NCBI RefSeq assembly: GCF_004912275.1
Contig: NZ_STGY01000030.1
Span: 1 to 33,099, forward strand
Direction of reading: 5' to 3'
DNA: 33,099 nucleotides
Source: Glycomyces buryatensis
GTDB lineage: Bacteria > Actinomycetota > Actinomycetes > Mycobacteriales > Micromonosporaceae
Shown in pieces: positions 1-7,405 of this stretch. The notes beneath the pieces were generated by a model. The model was given only the letters and a program-made list of their open reading frames with translations, made no database searches and had not been told where the DNA came from. Each line of letters starts with the position of its first letter. The stretch's first letter is position 1. A program made the position numbers and the translations under genes.

Positions 1-502
1 ACGGACCCGAGCTCGAGCTCGACGGCGCCTCGCGCCTGCCCTCTTCCGACAGTCCCGCACGCGCAGCCCGGCATTGGAACCACCGGCCCCGCCCGAGCCG
101 CCGCTCCGCCGAGCCTGGCCCCGCCGCAACGCATTCCGGCCCGACCCCGGCAACGCACCCTGGGGCGGTCCCTTCACCACTCCATCGCTGACCGCCTGAA
201 CCGCAACAGCGATGCCATCAGGGCCCGGAGACGCACCGCCGGCCGCGCTGCCACCACTCCATCGCCGAGGGCCCGAACACCAACCGACGACCAACCCCAC
301 CCTCGGCAGGCCACCCCGACCAGCTCTCCCCGCCACGCCGTCGCCGAGAGCCTGAACGCCTTGGGAACTGCCACCCAGCCCCAGCAGCGCACCCAGGACC
401 GGCCCACCACCTTGCCATCGTCGAGAGCCCAGACCCCAACCGAAGCGCTGCCGGGTACATATCGCCGCTAACTCAACGACATTGCGGTGGACCACGGTCG
501 GT
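1..502. other. Gene-free stretch downstream of cobS
   Basis: No open frame here has a family motif, a good ribosome-binding site or believable composition. The short minus-strand frames at 174-410 and 218-460 encode Arg/Trp/Gly-rich strings and overlap each other in different frames. The stretch contains the spaced repeats listed separately. A weak stem (CGCCGC with GCGGTG, about 463-489) lies just beyond the cobS stop and could help end the operon transcript, but it has a G-T pair and a 15-nt loop. Confidence 0.6.
175..438 (-). repeat. Four degenerate ~30-bp repeats at 77-79 bp spacing
   Basis: Read on the minus strand, four related segments occur at about 406-438, 331-360, 252-281 and 175-204. 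Their shared core resembles GCTCTCGGCGATGGAGTGG. Aligning on the TCG triplet of the plus strand gives anchors at 185, 262, 341 and 418, so spacings of 77, 79 and 77 bp. A fainter fifth copy may sit near 99-115. The spacing is not a multiple of three, which argues against a protein repeat. The function is unknown. Confidence 0.6.
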
Positions 503-1249
503 TCAGAACAGCTTGGCGCACAGCGCAAGTGCGGCCAGGGCGGCGATTTCGGCCATGACGGCCGCCGCTCCCATGGTGTCGCCGCTGGGGCCGAGGCGTC
601 TTCTCCAGCGACGGGCGGCGAGGTCGGCCGTCAGGAGGCCCGCCGCGACGGCGGCGAGAGCCGCCAGCGGGCCAATTCCGCTCGCGTAGCCGAGGCCGGC
701 CGCGATCGCGACGCTCCACAGTGCCGCCGCGCTCACGGCGAGTCGGGTGGTCGCGGCCGCCGGGCCCGCCGCCAGCGAGGCCCTTCCCGGTTTGGTCCGG
801 TACAGCAGCCAGACCAGGGTGAGGCGCCCGACCACGGGGGCGAGGGCGATCGCCCACCAGCCGCCGGGTTCTGGGATGACCGTCGCGAGCAGCGCGAACC
901 GAAGCAGCAGGGTCGTCCCCAGTGCGGCCGCGCCGACCGCGCCGATGCGCGGGTCCTTCATGACCTCCCTGACCTGTTCGGGCGGGCGGCGGCTGGCCAT
1001 GCCGTCGGCGGTGTCGGCCAGGCCGTCCAGGTGAAGGCCGCCCGTGACCGCGAAGTCGAGCGCCAGCACCAGTGCGGCGGCCAGCAGCGGGCCGCCGATG
1101 TGGCCACCGGCCCAGGCGGCGGCCGCCCAGCCCAGGCCGATGGCCAACCCCGCCAAAGGGAACGCGGCAATGGCACTGCTCTTAAGCGGCCAGCCGCCGC
1201 GCACCGGCAGGACGGTCAAGAAGCCGAGCGCATCGCGCACCGGCCGCAT
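503..1249 (-). CDS. cobS: Adenosylcobinamide-GDP ribazoletransferase (cobalamin synthase)
   Basis: This 248-residue protein joins alpha-ribazole or its 5'-phosphate to adenosylcobinamide-GDP, the last step of the nucleotide loop, and is an integral membrane enzyme. The family signature is visible as GGLHLDGLADTADG at about residues 70-83, with the clustered Asp residues thought to bind metal. The rest is Ala/Leu-rich with several membrane segments. The length is usual for CobS. The ATG overlaps the cobT stop by one base (TGATG), and it is the last gene of the B12 operon, followed by non-coding DNA. Confidence 0.95.
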   Translation of the reverse strand: MRPVRDALGFLTVLPVRGGWPLKSSAIAAFPLAGLAIGLGWAAAAWAGGHIGGPLLAAALVLALDFAVTGGLHLDGLADTADGMASRRPPEQVREVMKDPRIGAVGAAALGTTLLLRFALLATVIPEPGGWWAIALAPVVGRLTLVWLLYRTKPGRASLAAGPAAATTRLAVSAAALWSVAIAAGLGYASGIGPLAALAAVAAGLLTADLAARRWRRRLGPSGDTMGAAAVMAEIAALAALALCAKLF

Positions 1250-2292
1250 CAGTTACCGAGTTCGTCGAGCCCGGCCACGTCGCGGAGGACCGCCGCCGCA
1301 CTCTGGACGATCGGGACGGCCAGCAGCGCGCCTGTGCCCTCGCCGAGGCGCAGCTCCAGGTCGAGGAGCGGCGCGAGGCCCAGGTGGCGCAGGCCCACGG
1401 CCGCACCGGGTTCGACCGACTGGTGTCCGGCGATCATGTAGCCGGTCGCGTCCGGGCAGAGGGACGCCGCCGCGAGCGCGGCGGCCACGGTGTTGACGCC
1501 GTCGAGCAGCACCGGAACGCGACGGGCGGCGGCGGCGAGCACCACTCCGACGAGGGCCGCGTGCTCGAGGCCGCCGAGGGAGGCGAGGGTGCCAAGCGGG
1601 TCGCGGCTCGCGCCGTGACGTGCGAGGGCGTCGGCGACCACCTCGATCTTGAGGTCGAGAGTCTTGTCGTCGATCCCGGTTCCGCGCCCGGTGGCCTGGT
1701 CGGCGCGGGCGCCGGTGTAGGCGGCGATGAGCGCGGCCGAGGGCGTGGTGTTGGCGATGCCCATGTCGCCCAGGGCGATCAGGTCGGCTCCGGTCTCGAT
1801 CATGCGGTCGGCGAGGGCGGCCCCATTGTCCACTGCGGCGGCGCACTCGTCCTCGGTCATGGCGGGCTCGACGCGGAGGTCGCTGGTGCCCTTGCGGATG
1901 TCGGCGCGGCGGACGACCGGGTGGTCGGCGGCCGGCGTGACCATGCCGGCGTCGAGGACGGCGACCATGGTTCCGGTGGTGGAGGCAATGGCGTTCGCGC
2001 TGGCGCGGCCGGAGCAGAAGCTCTCGACCATGAGGGTGGTGATCTCCTGCGGCCAGGGGCTGACGCCCTGGGTGTGCACACCGTGGTCGCCGGCGGCGAT
2101 GATGAGACCGGGGTTCGCGATGGCGGGCGGGGGGCAGGCGCGGGCGATGGCGGACAGCTGCGCCCCCAGGGTTTCGAGGCGCCCGAGGCTGCCGGGAGGC
2201 TTGGCGAGGCCGGCGTGGCGCTCGGCGGCCATGACGGCGAAGCGGGATTCGACCGGTTGGACGGACTCGATGAGGGTGGCGAGCTGGTTCAT
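1249..2292 (-). CDS. cobT: Nicotinate-nucleotide--dimethylbenzimidazole phosphoribosyltransferase
   Basis: The 347-residue cytoplasmic enzyme activates the lower ligand by moving phosphoribose from nicotinate mononucleotide to 5,6-dimethylbenzimidazole, giving alpha-ribazole phosphate for CobS. Family landmarks are PPGSLGRLE near residue 32, AAGDHGVHTQGVSPWPQ near 66, the ALGDMGIANTT stretch, GGLEHAALVG, LDGVNTVAAALA, and LRLGEGTGALL near the C-terminus, whose Glu matches the catalytic base of the Salmonella enzyme. The ATG shares an ATGA with the end of the cobU-cobC fusion gene, and the stop overlaps the cobS start, so translation is likely coupled. No bluB gene for dimethylbenzimidazole synthesis lies in the window. 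Confidence 0.95.
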   Translation of the reverse strand: MNQLATLIESVQPVESRFAVMAAERHAGLAKPPGSLGRLETLGAQLSAIARACPPPAIANPGLIIAAGDHGVHTQGVSPWPQEITTLMVESFCSGRASANAIASTTGTMVAVLDAGMVTPAADHPVVRRADIRKGTSDLRVEPAMTEDECAAAVDNGAALADRMIETGADLIALGDMGIANTTPSAALIAAYTGARADQATGRGTGIDDKTLDLKIEVVADALARHGASRDPLGTLASLGGLEHAALVGVVLAAAARRVPVLLDGVNTVAAALAAASLCPDATGYMIAGHQSVEPGAAVGLRHLGLAPLLDLELRLGEGTGALLAVPIVQSAAAVLRDVAGLDELGN

Positions 2293-3923
2293 TTGTCACC
2301 TTTCAGGTTGCGGATGATCGCCGTCCGAAGTTCATCGGTGATCGACTGATCGCGCACGGCGATGCGGAGGTAGTGGGGATCGAGTCCGGGGAAGGTCTCG
2401 CCGCGGCGTAGCGCGAGACCGTCGGCGAGCAGGCGAGCACGCAAATCGGTGCGTGCTGCTCTGACGAGGATGAAGTTAGCGGAACCGGGCCAGACCCGCA
2501 GGTCGGATATCCGACTCAGGGCGTCCGTGAGCGCTTCTCTTTCGCGGGCAACGCGTCCGGCTCGTTCGCGGCGTTCCGGTTCGGCCTCGGCACAGGCCTC
2601 GATTGCCTCCAGGGCGAGGGTGCCGACGGACCAGGGCTGCCGGGCCGCGGCGAGGCGGGAGACGAGTTCGGGCTCGGCGAGGAGGTAGCCGGTCCGCAGC
2701 CCGGCGAGGCCCCACAGTTTGGTCAGGCTGCGCACGACGACCAGACCGGGCAGGTCGCCGCGTTCGGCAAGTTCCCCGCCGTCGGGGAGGAAGTCGGCGA
2801 AGGCCTCGTCGATGACGACGGTCCGGCCCGGGCGGCACAGGCCCTCGATGAGCCCGACCGGATCGAGCGCACCGGTGGGGTTGTCGGGGCGGGTGATGAG
2901 CACGAAGTCGGCCTCGTCCGGAATATCGGCCGGGTCCAGGCGCCACGCCTCGGGTTCGCGGAATACCCGCTGGACGCGAACGCCCGCGTTCCGCAGGGCG
3001 GCTTCGCCTTCGGTGAAGGTGGGGTGGACGCACACCGCGTGACGGGGCCGGAGGGCGTGGGCGAGCAGCCAGAAGGCCTCGGCGGCGCCATTGAGGACGA
3101 GGCATTCGGTCTCGCGGCGGCCGTGGCGGTTCGCGGCGGCGGCGCGGGCTCGGGTCTGGTCGGGGTAGGCGGCGAGGTCGCCCACGGACCTCGCGAGCCG
3201 TTCGGCCAGCCAGGTCGGCGGACCCGCGAGGACATTGACGGCCAGGTCGATCGTTCCGGCGGGGACCTGGGTGTCGCCGTGGTCCCGCAGCCAGTCCTCC
3301 CCGGCCTCGGAGGTTTCTATCGTTTGATCGAAAGTCGCCGCGGCGGTTTCGATCGCTCGATCGGGAGCGGGCAGGGGAAGGGCCCGTCCGGCCACGACGA
3401 GTTCACAGGCTTCGGCGGCCCCGCTGATCACCTGCACCACCTCGCCGTGGAGGTCGAGCCAACGGCGGGAGGCGGCGTGCGGCGGGATGAGGCCGCCACC
3501 CGGCTGCCCGGCGGTGACGATGACCGGTCCCGGCCGGGCCTTCGCGAGTTCGCACCAGTAGGCCGCCTTGGCGAGGACTCCGTCCCAGCCGGCACGTCCG
3601 GCCGCGCCGAGCCCGGCGACCTCGGCGTCGGTCCACAGGTCGGCCTCGGTCATCTGGCGGGTGACCCATCCGTCGAGGTCGTCGACGAGGACGCAGGTCT
3701 CGGGCGGCAATTCGCGAAGCGTCGTGGCGATGTCGGCGCCCTCGACGGTCGACCAGCCGGCCGGTCGGCGTTTTCTATGGGCGGCAATGCGTTCGGCCAT
3801 CTCGTCGTCGGTGGCCGCGCCCGTCGCAAGGTAGGCGACGGGCAGACCGGCCCGCACGGCCAGGCGTTCGGCCCGGGCGCTCTTTCCGGATCGGGTGCCG
3901 CCCAGGACGAGCCGGAGGGTCAC
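2289..3923 (-). CDS. cobU-cobC: CobU-CobC fusion: adenosylcobinamide kinase/guanylyltransferase + PLP aminotransferase-fold decarboxylase
   Basis: One 544-residue reading frame carries two enzymes. Residues 1-185 are CobU: P-loop GGTRSGKS at 8-15, ATGAATDDEMAERIAAHR at 33-50 with the His-Arg expected at the guanylylation site, then VLVDDLDGW. Residues about 212-544 are a fold-type I PLP protein of the histidinol-phosphate aminotransferase/CobC group: NPT at 348-350, DEAF at 372-375 and the PLP lysine in SLTKLWGLAGLR (Lys402). The C-terminal half probably makes (R)-1-amino-2-propanol phosphate from threonine phosphate. The GTG at 3923 was chosen because it forms GTGA with the cbiX stop and starts exactly before the P-loop strand; the frame stays open to 4211, but that part only shadows cbiX. 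No separate cobU or cobC occurs in the window. Confidence 0.92.
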   Translation of the reverse strand: MTLRLVLGGTRSGKSARAERLAVRAGLPVAYLATGAATDDEMAERIAAHRKRRPAGWSTVEGADIATTLRELPPETCVLVDDLDGWVTRQMTEADLWTDAEVAGLGAAGRAGWDGVLAKAAYWCELAKARPGPVIVTAGQPGGGLIPPHAASRRWLDLHGEVVQVISGAAEACELVVAGRALPLPAPDRAIETAAATFDQTIETSEAGEDWLRDHGDTQVPAGTIDLAVNVLAGPPTWLAERLARSVGDLAAYPDQTRARAAAANRHGRRETECLVLNGAAEAFWLLAHALRPRHAVCVHPTFTEGEAALRNAGVRVQRVFREPEAWRLDPADIPDEADFVLITRPDNPTGALDPVGLIEGLCRPGRTVVIDEAFADFLPDGGELAERGDLPGLVVVRSLTKLWGLAGLRTGYLLAEPELVSRLAAARQPWSVGTLALEAIEACAEAEPERRERAGRVAREREALTDALSRISDLRVWPGSANFILVRAARTDLRARLLADGLALRRGETFPGLDPHYLRIAVRDQSITDELRTAIIRNLKGDK

Positions 3924-4846
3924 TTCGCGGCCTCCGCATGGTGATGGTGGCCGTGGGCATCGTCGTGGTGGTGATCGTGGTGGTGGCCGTGGGTGTCGGG
4001 GTCGTCGGGGTGGAAGTGGAGGGTCTGGGGCTCCCCCACGCGGTGTTCGAAGCCCGGCAAAGCGACGCGGTACTGGCAGGTGTCGCAGTTGACGCGCACC
4101 TGTCCGGCCTCGGCCTCGTCCGCGCGGGCCAGGAGCGCCCGGGCGACGGCCCGGTCCGGGCCGAGGTATGGCGCGTCGACGACCGTGACGTCGGGGTGCG
4201 CGGTTGACCACTCAAGGGTCTGAGCGCGGATGCGCCGCTCCAGGACCCCGGTGAAGAGGAAGTACGGCAGGAGCGCGATCCGCTTGGCGCCCAGGGCACG
4301 GCAGCGTTCGAGCGCCTCCGGTACCGATGGCTGGGCGAGGCTGACGAACCCGGCCTCGACAATCGGCCAGGGGCGGCCCTCCCACAGCATCCGGGCGGCC
4401 TTGAACAGGTCGCCATTGGCGTCCGGGTCGGAGGTGCCGCGTCCGATGAGGATGACGGCGGTCTCCTCCCGCAGTTCCTCCGGAACCGCCTCGCACAGGC
4501 GCCGGTCGACCAGATCCAGGATCTCGGGACGAATACCAAGGGGGGCACCGTAGGTGAAGGCGACCTGCGGGTGACGGTCGCGTTCGGCGGCGATCGCGGC
4601 CGGGACGTCGCCCTTGGCGTGGCCCGCCCCGAGCAGCACCAGCGGCGTGACCGTCATGCGATCGACGCCGTCGGCCACCGCGGCGGCCACGCTCTCGCTG
4701 ATCGGCGGCGGGCACAGCTCCAGGAAGGACAGGTCGACCCGCAGGCCGGGGCGCAGTGCCCGGACCTCTTCGAGCAATTCGAACGCCTCTTTTTGGCCGG
4801 CATCGTCGACCGTGCCGTGCCCGATGATCATCAGCTGGTGGCTCAT
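3920..4846 (-). CDS. cbiX: Sirohydrochlorin cobaltochelatase CbiX, two-domain form with His-rich tail
   Basis: This 308-residue protein inserts cobalt (or possibly iron) into sirohydrochlorin early in the pathway. Two CbiX domains follow in tandem. The first, residues 4-118, has His10 in GHGT and His76 in GAGHAKGD, the metal-site histidines. The second starts near 130 with GRGTSDPDANGD, where the first His is Arg. A CDTC motif at 254-257 and a tail from 277 with 14 His among about 30 residues complete it. In some CbiX proteins such tails and Cys motifs bind metal or an Fe-S cluster; that role is inferred here. ATGA overlap with cbiC and GTGA overlap with cobU-cobC place it firmly in the operon. 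Confidence 0.93.
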   Translation of the reverse strand: MSHQLMIIGHGTVDDAGQKEAFELLEEVRALRPGLRVDLSFLELCPPPISESVAAAVADGVDRMTVTPLVLLGAGHAKGDVPAAIAAERDRHPQVAFTYGAPLGIRPEILDLVDRRLCEAVPEELREETAVILIGRGTSDPDANGDLFKAARMLWEGRPWPIVEAGFVSLAQPSVPEALERCRALGAKRIALLPYFLFTGVLERRIRAQTLEWSTAHPDVTVVDAPYLGPDRAVARALLARADEAEAGQVRVNCDTCQYRVALPGFEHRVGEPQTLHFHPDDPDTHGHHHDHHHDDAHGHHHHAEAAK

Positions 4847-5463
4847 GACGGATTCTCCTCAATGTAGGTGGATGCGGAGTACAAGAGGGCGTTGACGGCC
4901 GAGGCGGCGACGGCCGATCCGCCCAGTTCGGACCGGTTCGAGGCCGCGGGCAGGCCCGAGTCGCGCAGGGCCGCTTTGGATTCGGTCGCGCCCACGAATC
5001 CGACCGGCAGGCCGACGACCAGGGCCGGGTCGATCGCGCGGGCGATGACGGCCTCCAAGGCGGTCGGCGCATTCCCCACCACCCAGACCGCTCCGGGCCC
5101 CAGGCGTTCGGCGGCCAGTTCGATCGCCGCCGCGCTGCGGGTGGTGCCCCGTTCCCTGGCGTACTCGGCCACGCCGTCCCAGCTCAGCGGCACTTCGACC
5201 GCGGTGCTGGTGATCCCGGCGGCGACCATGCGGCTGTCGGCGACGATCGGCGCACCCGCACGCAGGGCCTCCCAGCCGCGCCGCAGCGAGGACTCGTCCA
5301 GGACAAGGTCGTCGGCGTAGCGTACGTCCGCCGCCGAGTGGATGACCCGTTCGGTGACGGCCCGGCACAGCGGCGCCGAGCCGGACAGATCCACTCTGGA
5401 GGCGAGGATGCGCATGCTCTCGACCTCGATGGGGTGCACCCGGTCTCGTCCCATGGTCCTCAT
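4843..5463 (-). CDS. cbiC: Precorrin-8X / cobalt-precorrin-8 methylmutase
   Basis: The 206-residue enzyme moves the C11 methyl group to C12, giving (cobalt-)hydrogenobyrinate/cobyrinate. The typical N-terminal segment HPIEVESMRIL is at residues 10-20, and the catalytic His42 lies in TERVIHSAADV. The stretches GAPIVADSRMV, VVGNAPTAL, and LPVGFVGATESK are family hallmarks, and the length is normal. The ATG at 5463 was chosen because it forms ATGA with the ferredoxin stop and gives the family N-terminus; an upstream in-frame extension to 5589 only runs back through the ferredoxin gene. It would be called CobH in the aerobic nomenclature. Confidence 0.94.
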   Translation of the reverse strand: MRTMGRDRVHPIEVESMRILASRVDLSGSAPLCRAVTERVIHSAADVRYADDLVLDESSLRRGWEALRAGAPIVADSRMVAAGITSTAVEVPLSWDGVAEYARERGTTRSAAAIELAAERLGPGAVWVVGNAPTALEAVIARAIDPALVVGLPVGFVGATESKAALRDSGLPAASNRSELGGSAVAASAVNALLYSASTYIEENPS

Positions 5464-5678
5464 CGACGCACCTCCGCGAGCGGAAGAATGGCCTCTGCGG
5501 GGCAGACCTCGGCGCATTCGCCGCAGCCGGTGCAGAGTTCGGGCAGGACGACCAGGGGGGTCCGGCCGCCGGGGGTGGGCCGCAGGCATCGCTCCGGGCA
5601 GGTGCGCAGGCAGGCCCCGCAGGCGGTGCAGTCGGCGGTGACGATGAAGGGACCGTCGTGGAGCATCGACCCGGCCAT
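5460..5678 (-). CDS. 2[4Fe-4S] ferredoxin inside the B12 operon
   Basis: A 72-residue protein with two cluster motifs: Cys17-Cys20-Cys23-Cys27 and Cys49-Cys52-Cys55-Cys59, each CxxCxxCxxxCP, plus an extra Cys31. It should carry two [4Fe-4S] clusters and act as a small soluble electron carrier. A GTG at 5681 directly precedes the ATG at 5678; the ATG sits at better distance from GGACGAG upstream. It ends in an ATGA overlap with cbiC and follows cbiG-cobJ by about 14 nt. What it reduces is not shown by the sequence: Co(II) before adenosylation, a ring reduction or the CbiX Cys motif are possibilities. Confidence 0.9.
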   Translation of the reverse strand: MAGSMLHDGPFIVTADCTACGACLRTCPERCLRPTPGGRTPLVVLPELCTGCGECAEVCPAEAILPLAEVRR

Positions 5679-5692
5679 CACGTCTCGTCCAT

Positions 5693-7405
5693 TCAGATCG
5701 TTCCCGTCCGGTACCCGCGCGGGGTGACCATGCGGCCGGCGATCGTGCGGGTGCGGCTGGTGCCCACCAAGACCAGGGTGGTCATCTGCACCGAGGCCAC
5801 GTCGAGTCCGCCGAGCGTGGTCACCGTGATCTCCTGGTCCGGCCGTTCGGCGTCGCGGACGATCCCCACCGGCGTCTCGGCATCCCGGTGCCGCAGCAGG
5901 ATCTCGCGCGCCCGGCCCAGTTGCCAGTCACGGCCGGCGCTGCGGGGGTTGTAGAAGGCGATCGCCAGGTCGGCCTGCGCGGCGGCCTCGACCCGCGCTT
6001 CGATGCGCTCCCAAGGGGTCATGAGGTCCGACAGCGAGATGTAGCAGTGGTCGTGTCCGAAGGGGGCGCCAAGCAGGGCGCTGGAGGCCAGCGCGGCGGT
6101 CACTCCGGGTACGACCGCAACGTCGATATCGGCCCCCGCCAGCTCCAGGGTCGGCGAGGCCATGGCGTAGATGCCGACGTCGCCGGATCCGACGAGGGCG
6201 ACGGCGCGGCCCGACCGGGCGAGTTCGACGGCCCGTTCGGCGCGCGCGACCTCCTGGCCGAGTCCGAAGCGTTCGAGGACGGCGCCGCGGGAGGTCCAGC
6301 GGGCGGCCTGGTCGACATAGGGTCCGTATCCGATGACGACCTCGGCGGCGGCCAGTTCGGCGGCGGCGCGGGGAACGGTGAGGTCCTCCGAGCCGGGCCC
6401 GAGGGAGACGAGGGCGAGCCGTCCGCGCATGGGCCGCCGGGCGATGGCGACGGTGGCCATGGCGCTGCGCCGCTTGGCCACCAGGAGTTCCCCGCCGAGG
6501 TGGAGCGCGGAGGCCTCCGCGACGGACGGGGTGCCGACGGCACCGCGGACCACTTCGGAGGGGTTGGGCACCTCGATGGCGGCGAGAGTGTCGGGGGTCA
6601 GGTGCACGATTGACAACCCGCGGGCGAAGGCCGCCTCGTTGATCCCGGTCTCGTCGGCCTTGAGATCGACGGTGGCGGCGGTGTGGACGGAGAGGGGGGA
6701 GAGTCCGGCGTCGGCGAGGGCGAGGTCGATGAGGTCGCCGACTTCGGCGGCGGTGACCCCGCGGGAGGAACCGATGCCGAGGACGAGTGAAGGGGGGCGG
6801 TAGTAGACGGTCGGGCCGGTCTGCGGTGCGACGCGATCGGTGATTCGCAGTTGCGGCGCGGCGGGATCCTCGGTGATCGGCGCGGGGACGGGGCCCAACG
6901 GCCAGGCGAGTTCTCGCTCCACGCGGACCTTGCCTCCGGAGAGGAGGTGTCCGCCGACGGCGGCGAGGTCGCCTTCGGCGCGGACGCCGAAACGTTCGCC
7001 GAGCGAGCCGAGGCTCGGCAGGTCGGCGGCCTCGGATGCGGTGGTGACGACGGGCGTGGCACGGAGGTGTCCGGCGATGCGAGTGGCCAGGGCGTTGGCG
7101 CCGCCCTCGTGTCCGCCGCAGAGGCTGATGGCGAAGCGCCCGATGTCGTCCACGCAGACGACGGCGGGGTCGGTCCGCTTGTCGCTCAGGTGCGGGGCGA
7201 TGAGTCGCACGGCGGCGCCGGTGGCCATGACGAGGACCAGTGCGGACGCCTGCGGCCACGCCTCGGCGATGACGTCGCGGGGTTTGCCTTGCCGCGCTTC
7301 GGTTCCCAGGTGCGCGGCGAGATCGGCGGCGAGGCGGCGGCCGTTCTCGGTGGCGGCCAGGACAACGGGCGCGGGGGCTGCCGGGGTGCCTTCGGGTCCG
7401 GTCAC
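5693..7405 (-). CDS. cbiG-cobJ: CbiG-CobJ fusion: cobalt-precorrin-5A hydrolase + precorrin-3B C17-methyltransferase
   Basis: The 570-residue protein has CbiG at residues 1-325 (MATGAAVRLIAPHLSDK at 60-76, SLCGGHEGGANALA at 94-107, then the C-terminal CbiG segment with GIGSSRGV at 210-217) and a CobJ/CbiH SAM methyltransferase at 328-570 (LALVSLGPGSEDLTVPRAA, GSGDVGIYAMASP, AFYNPRS). CbiG opens the lactone and releases the two-carbon fragment in the cobalt-first route; CobJ/CbiH methylates C17 and contracts the ring. The GTG at 7405 forms GTGA with the cobL stop. CbiG-CobJ fusions are known in actinobacteria, so the join itself is not exceptional. Confidence 0.93.
   Translation of the reverse strand: MTGPEGTPAAPAPVVLAATENGRRLAADLAAHLGTEARQGKPRDVIAEAWPQASALVLVMATGAAVRLIAPHLSDKRTDPAVVCVDDIGRFAISLCGGHEGGANALATRIAGHLRATPVVTTASEAADLPSLGSLGERFGVRAEGDLAAVGGHLLSGGKVRVERELAWPLGPVPAPITEDPAAPQLRITDRVAPQTGPTVYYRPPSLVLGIGSSRGVTAAEVGDLIDLALADAGLSPLSVHTAATVDLKADETGINEAAFARGLSIVHLTPDTLAAIEVPNPSEVVRGAVGTPSVAEASALHLGGELLVAKRRSAMATVAIARRPMRGRLALVSLGPGSEDLTVPRAAAELAAAEVVIGYGPYVDQAARWTSRGAVLERFGLGQEVARAERAVELARSGRAVALVGSGDVGIYAMASPTLELAGADIDVAVVPGVTAALASSALLGAPFGHDHCYISLSDLMTPWERIEARVEAAAQADLAIAFYNPRSAGRDWQLGRAREILLRHRDAETPVGIVRDAERPDQEITVTTLGGLDVASVQMTTLVLVGTSRTRTIAGRMVTPRGYRTGTI

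Noticed and set aside
175..438. The spaced repeats as a CRISPR array
   Set aside because: Copies are too divergent, spacers are about 45-50 bp with no equal length, and no cas genes are present.
463..489. Possible terminator hairpin after cobS
   Set aside because: The stem has six pairs including a G-T pair and a 15-base loop, with no T-run; too weak to call.
3924..4211. An N-terminal extension of the cobU-cobC frame by 96 codons
   Set aside because: The extension reads through cbiX in another frame and is Pro/Arg-rich; the GTG at 3923 sits exactly at the CobU N-terminus and in a GTGA overlap.
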